Origin: Paenibacillus cellulosilyticus
GTDB taxonomy: Bacteria; Bacillota; Bacilli; Paenibacillales; Paenibacillaceae
NCBI RefSeq assembly: GCF_003182255.1
Contig: NZ_QGTQ01000002.1
Coordinates: 482,767 to 546,766 of the forward strand
DNA length: 64,000 nt
Reading direction: 5' to 3'
A program made the position numbers and the translations under genes. Of the stretch, positions 60,840 through 64,000 are shown piece after piece. The notes under the pieces are model-generated. The model was not told the DNA's origin. It made no database searches and saw only the letters and a list, made by a program, of their open reading frames with translations. Numbering within the stretch: the first letter of the stretch is position 1; each line of letters opens with the position of its first letter.

Positions 60840-61295
60840 TTATTGTTCTGTTTCTAGCGCTAGCTGCACATTTATTTCTTCTAACCAATCGAGAATACGA
60901 TCTCGATTTCGAGACTCCAGGTAACGATAGTAGCGCTCCAGCTCCGTCTTATTGGAGGACAGTTCATCTTTGAAACGTCGAAAAATTTTGCGACCGCCAT
61001 TCAATATGTCGCAAAGCTCTAATCGGAGGGCAGCGTCTTGAACCGTCTCTGTGAAATCCACCATATCGCAATAGCCTTCATTCGAATCTCGCTGCGGAAT
61101 CCGGAAATACGTCATATTGAATCCCTCTTCCACCAGCTCGTTTAGTTCCTCTTCCTCATCATCAACGTCGAAGTCTCGGAGCATCACAATTTCGCCTGTC
61201 TCGATGTTCAGGTACCAATCCATTCCATCCGTATGGGTATCATAGGTATCTGCCAGCTCTTTAAACTGATCTTTTGTTATTTTCAATATTTTCAT
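60840..61295 (-). CDS. UPF0158 family protein
   Basis: A 151-residue protein starting MKILKITKDQFKELADTYDT. It has DWYLNIETGEIVMLRDFDVD, then an acidic helix and VDFTETVQDAALRLELCDIL. RRFKDELSSNKTELERYY and NRDRILDWLEEINVQL follow, the typical UPF0158 C-terminus. Function is unknown. ATG 61295 follows GGAGG. It is the last of a three-gene unit with a 43-residue microprotein and a DUF6155-like gene. Confidence 0.85.
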   Translation of the reverse strand: MKILKITKDQFKELADTYDTHTDGMDWYLNIETGEIVMLRDFDVDDEEEELNELVEEGFNMTYFRIPQRDSNEGYCDMVDFTETVQDAALRLELCDILNGGRKIFRRFKDELSSNKTELERYYRYLESRNRDRILDWLEEINVQLALETEQ

Positions 61296-61352
61296 AGGGA
61301 CCTCCACGGCTGCCGTCGCCGCATACGCAGCATTACGTTGTTCTTCCTCCCA

Positions 61353-61484
61353 TTATTCCCAAGTAGTACCAAACGGAATACCTCCATCCGTATACCCGGC
61401 AATAAAATAGAAATACTCGTCCCGCTCACATGCTTCCAGCAGCTCGGGCTCCCAAGCAACTCGCTTTTTTCTCTTCTTATACAA
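61353..61484 (-). CDS. 43-residue conserved microprotein
   Basis: It reads (M)YKKRKKRVAWEPELLEA, then CERDEYFYFIAGYTDGGIPF, and ends GTTWE. Lys/Arg at the start and the DEYFYFIAGYT block look like a conserved small protein, similar to ones I recall from Bacillus relatives; function is unknown. The start is a TTG at 61482-61484, nine bases after GAGGGG, which lies just beyond the stop of the upstream gene (14 bases between). It continues an operon with the UPF0158 gene 57 bases downstream. Confidence 0.65.
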   Translation of the reverse strand: MYKKRKKRVAWEPELLEACERDEYFYFIAGYTDGGIPFGTTWE

Positions 61485-61498
61485 ATGTATTTTCCCCT

Positions 61499-62035
61499 CT
61501 AGTTCCGGTCCAATTGTGCATGAAGATCATCCAATGCATCATGAAATCCCCAGCCGATCCCGCGCGTTCGGGAAACAATCGCTTCAAGTCGTTCCTTATA
61601 TTCATCGAACCGCGCGCCTGTCTCGTCCTCATTCACTGCGTCGATCATATCGGCGTACATCGAGGTCATACTATAGTAGAATCGCTCATCGATATCTCCG
61701 AAGGCCAACGTAAATTCAACGCCATTCTCCACATAAATCAGCTTCAGCTCCAGACTGTACTTCTCGTTTCCAGTCAAACGCTCGAATTCCGCTATTGCAC
61801 TCTTCGCTTCTTTCAAACGCAGCTTTCCATGACCACGCTTAGGAAAGAACTCGTCCTCAACCTTTTGTCGGTACTGCTCAAATAAGGGTACAACCGCTTC
61901 ATCGCCAAGTATTCTGACTGCAAGGAATTTCTCCATATCTTTGCTGCTGCTATAGCATGCCTTTACCAGTTCGATGAGCTGCTCGTTCGTTAATTGCTTC
62001 AAGTGCTTGTTTAGCGCGGACTTTGTTAGCTTCAT
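61499..62035 (-). CDS. DUF6155-like hypothetical protein
   Basis: A 178-residue protein starting MKLTKSALNKHLKQLTNEQL. It has VKACYSSSKDMEKFLAVRI, FEQYRQKVEDEFFPKRGHGK and LRLKEAKSAIAEFERLTGNE, and ends in RTRGIGWGFHDALDDLHAQL. It resembles the DUF6155 family of soluble helical proteins. ATG 62035 is nine bases after GGAGGAG. It probably starts a three-gene operon with the microprotein and UPF0158 genes. No function is assigned. Confidence 0.75.
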   Translation of the reverse strand: MKLTKSALNKHLKQLTNEQLIELVKACYSSSKDMEKFLAVRILGDEAVVPLFEQYRQKVEDEFFPKRGHGKLRLKEAKSAIAEFERLTGNEKYSLELKLIYVENGVEFTLAFGDIDERFYYSMTSMYADMIDAVNEDETGARFDEYKERLEAIVSRTRGIGWGFHDALDDLHAQLDRN

Positions 62036-62131
62036 TTTGTGTTCTCCTCCGACTTCGCTGATCTTCATTTCCTGCTTAGTTAATATCACACCTGATTCTA
62101 TTATATGGAATACTCTTTCTCTCTATCTACC

Positions 62132-62169
62132 AAAAAAAAGCCTAAAAAAGCAATTCGCTTCTTTAGGCT
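62132..62169 (-). terminator. Terminator after the Gfo/Idh/MocA gene
   Basis: GCCTAAAGAAGC and GCTTTTTTAGGC arms (62140-62168) with eight U on the minus strand. Confidence 0.85.
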
Positions 62170-62221
62170 CTAACATTTAACCTGCCACCTATCCCTGCTG
62201 TCTTTCCTTTATCTGTACCTT

Positions 62222-63505
62222 CTACTTCAACAAGTCCGCCACCCGTACTGGGAGGCCGGTGCGAATCGATTGGTTCGCGGCGATGCCGGTCATGATGGAC
62301 ATGGCGCCGTCGACGTGCGATGCTGCGCGTTTCAGCGGGTCCGGTGCCGGTACGCCGAACAGGTCGTTCAGCAGGACAGGGTCGCCGCCGCCGTGACCGC
62401 CTGCGGCTTTCTCAAGCTCAACGGAGTAAGGCTCGCCGAACATCGGGAATACGATAATGCTCGAACCAACTGCCGCGCCTTCGAGCGCTTTGTCGCCGCC
62501 GCCGTTGACGTACGAGGTTTCAACAACCTTGAGTTCGATCCGGCCCTTGCTGCCGTTGAACGCAACGTTGAAGCCTTCCCATGGCATGTATGCATTAAGC
62601 GAGTACGTGAGGATCGCTTTGTTGCGATAACGAACCGTCACGCCCATCGTGTCTTCGATGTTGATGCCGTCGCCGAATACGCTCTGGTCGCGCTGGTAGC
62701 CGTCTTCATGCTCCGCGTCGAGGTACATCGCCTTGAGGTTCTCGTTCTGGTCGAGATGCAGCGCGAAGTGGTCTTCCTTCGCAGCTTCGCTGCCGTATGC
62801 GCGCTGATAGAATTCCGTCACGCCGCGCTTCTCCGCGTTCTCGCGGCCATAGAAGCGGAGATCGCCGAACGCGAATACCGTCTCTGGGTAGGAACCGAGC
62901 CAGAAGTTAACGAGGTCGAAGTGGTGCGTCGACTTGTGGACGAGCAGGCCGCCGCTGTTTCTTTTGTCACGATGCCATCTTCTGAAGTAGTCCGCGCCGT
63001 GCACCGTGTTGAGCAGCCATTCGAAGTGAATCGAGTTGACATCGCCGATCACGCCCGACATGATCAGCTCTCTGATGCGGGAATGGTACGAAGCGTACCG
63101 ATAGTTGAACGTAACGCGCAGCTTGCGGCCTGTACGCTCGACAGCGTCCATAATTTCGCGGCATTTCTCATCGTCAACGGTCATTGGCTTCTCGCTAATA
63201 ACGTCGCAGCCCGCTTCCATTGCACGAATAATATAGTGATGGTGCAGACGGTCAACCGTCGTCACGATGACAACGTCCGGCTTCTGCTCCTCGATCATCG
63301 TATCGAATGCGTCCGCACCGTAGGTAGCAACTTCAGGGTGATCATACTTCTCGCGCAGGTAACGGTTCGCCAGCGCCATTCTCGTCCGGTTAATATCACA
63401 AAATGCTAGAAACTCCGACGTCTCGCGGAAATCGCGTGCAAGCGCGCCATAGAACATTTCGCTGCGGCTGCCGCAGCCTACCAGTACGTATTTCTTCTTC
63501 GTCAT
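62222..63505 (-). CDS. Gfo/Idh/MocA family NAD(P)-dependent oxidoreductase
   Basis: A 427-residue sugar or inositol-type dehydrogenase. The N-terminal Rossmann domain starts KYVLVGCGSRSEMFYGALAR, with VVIVTTVDRLHHHYIIRAME and CDVISEKPMTVDDEKCRE (EKP motif). The C-terminal domain has HKSTHHFDLVNFWLGSYPE, which positions the catalytic His residues. It belongs to the longer 420-residue subgroup often beside carbohydrate regulators. ATG 63505 follows AGGAGG. It is divergent from an AraC-type regulator. Confidence 0.88.
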   Translation of the reverse strand: MTKKKYVLVGCGSRSEMFYGALARDFRETSEFLAFCDINRTRMALANRYLREKYDHPEVATYGADAFDTMIEEQKPDVVIVTTVDRLHHHYIIRAMEAGCDVISEKPMTVDDEKCREIMDAVERTGRKLRVTFNYRYASYHSRIRELIMSGVIGDVNSIHFEWLLNTVHGADYFRRWHRDKRNSGGLLVHKSTHHFDLVNFWLGSYPETVFAFGDLRFYGRENAEKRGVTEFYQRAYGSEAAKEDHFALHLDQNENLKAMYLDAEHEDGYQRDQSVFGDGINIEDTMGVTVRYRNKAILTYSLNAYMPWEGFNVAFNGSKGRIELKVVETSYVNGGGDKALEGAAVGSSIIVFPMFGEPYSVELEKAAGGHGGGDPVLLNDLFGVPAPDPLKRAASHVDGAMSIMTGIAANQSIRTGLPVRVADLLK

Positions 63506-63540
63506 TGCTTGGACCCTCCTAAAAGTGTGCGTCTGCTTCT

Positions 63541-63576
63541 TTCGATATTATCGAATGATCTGCAGCAAAAGCTGCA
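63541..63576. promoter_or_regulatory. Palindromes in the divergent promoter region
   Basis: TTCGAT-ATT-ATCGAA (63541-63555) and GCAGC-AAAA-GCTGC (63563-63576) lie 36-71 bases upstream of the oxidoreductase gene. They could be an operator for the divergent AraC-type regulator. No U-run follows. Confidence 0.4.
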
Positions 63577-63778
63577 TCGGAAGCAAAGGCTTAGGTTTTG
63601 CGTCTGCTAACATGCATTCGCTTTCATTACCTTCATCCTAAAGCATATATGAACCATTTTCTAATCGTATTCCGCTCAAATATTTAAGAAAGTGTGTTAT
63701 TATGCTCCTAAGTGCAAGTGTTAGTGGAAAATGATATTGGCTTAAATTCCGAGTTTATTCGCGTTAGGGAGTGTCACC

Positions 63779-64000
63779 ATGAACGAGCAATTACTGTTCG
63801 TGGAACGGATCGCGCGTCAGCACCCGTTCACGATGTCGAACCAAATGGAAGATACATTCGAAATGTATTATCTCGTCTCTGGCGGTCGGCGTTATTTCGT
63901 CCGAGATCAGACGTATGGCGTCACGCCAGGCACATTGGTGCTCATTCCACCTGGCGTCATCCATCGAACGATTGACGATCCTGATGCATCGGGACATGAA
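63779..64000 (+). CDS. AraC family regulator (N-terminal part, runs off window)
   Basis: The first 74 codons are visible. MNEQLLFVERIARQHPFTMS, then EMYYLVSGGRRYFVRDQTYG and LVLIPPGVIHRTID, are the cupin sensor domain of AraC/XylS regulators. The helix-turn-helix lies beyond the window edge. ATG 63779 follows TAGGGAG. Divergence from the Gfo/Idh/MocA gene suggests it activates that gene and perhaps genes further right. Confidence 0.82.
   Translation, partial: MNEQLLFVERIARQHPFTMSNQMEDTFEMYYLVSGGRRYFVRDQTYGVTPGTLVLIPPGVIHRTIDDPDASGHE

Noticed and set aside
62270-63409. 379-codon plus-strand open frame opposite the Gfo/Idh/MocA gene
   Set aside because: A codon-shadow; the minus-strand protein has clear Rossmann and EKP motifs.

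Overview
The window looks like a chromosomal piece of a spore-forming Bacillota, most likely Paenibacillus or a close relative. The evidence is two alpha/beta-type small acid-soluble spore protein genes (one with a textbook sigma-G promoter), a cwlJ-gerQ germination pair, T-box leaders, a c-di-AMP riboswitch, the AUU-started infC, strong AGGAGG ribosome sites and a GC content that looks slightly above 50 percent. No rRNA, tRNA, CRISPR array, prophage or intact insertion sequence was seen. This is core-type chromosome with scattered accessory genes, not a genomic island.

Layout. 1-3.5 kb: leftward ilvB-ilvN-ilvC operon behind a leucine-type T-box. 3.6-7 kb: GNAT enzyme, Gly-rich protein, HAD phosphatase and a C39/BtrH-like protein with no ordinary start codon, flanked by two copies of a composite hairpin repeat. 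7-8.5 kb: infC-rpmI-rplT with an L20-type leader. 8.5-13.3 kb: two glycosyltransferases, a PAP2 phosphatase and trmB. 13.5-16.7 kb: mnmL-mnmM tRNA-modification pair, a VOC protein and manA. 16.8-28 kb: YhgE/Pip protein, B12 radical SAM protein, serine protease, class B PBP and a transglutaminase membrane protein. 28-39.5 kb: MFS transporter, a YjcZ-like microprotein, TOPRIM protein, SCO/CtaB cytochrome-oxidase assembly, cwlJ-gerQ, SASPs, trpS with a Trp T-box, and a YcgR/YcgQ-like pair. 39.8-46.6 kb: chemoreceptor, GDSL esterase, an IclR-controlled sugar catabolic cluster (SDR, FAH hydrolase, TIM-barrel isomerase) and a polysaccharide deacetylase. 47-57.8 kb: riboswitch-controlled LysM-3D protein, then a glycan block (manC, an RMD-like reductase, two glycosyltransferases with Arg/Ser-rich tails), a CAP protein, an FkbM methyltransferase with a small partner, a DUF1796 protein and an acyltransferase-like protein. 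57.8-64 kb: HNH protein with three polybasic blocks, GH29 alpha-L-fucosidase, a three-gene hypothetical operon with a 43-residue microprotein, and a Gfo/Idh/MocA dehydrogenase divergent from a truncated AraC-type regulator.

How it fits together. manA, manC and the RMD-like reductase could supply mannose and GDP-6-deoxy-mannose precursors for the paired glycosyltransferases; their SR-rich tails recall spore-coat proteins, so a spore-surface glycan is a reasonable guess. The SDR/FAH/IclR cluster and the fucosidase could together release and oxidise a deoxy-sugar.

The most unusual items are the four-copy composite hairpin repeat, the Arg/Ser-tailed glycosyltransferase pair, the apparent AUU/AUA-started gene, the 67-bp tandem repeat ahead of the SDR-FAH operon, and the polybasic HNH protein.
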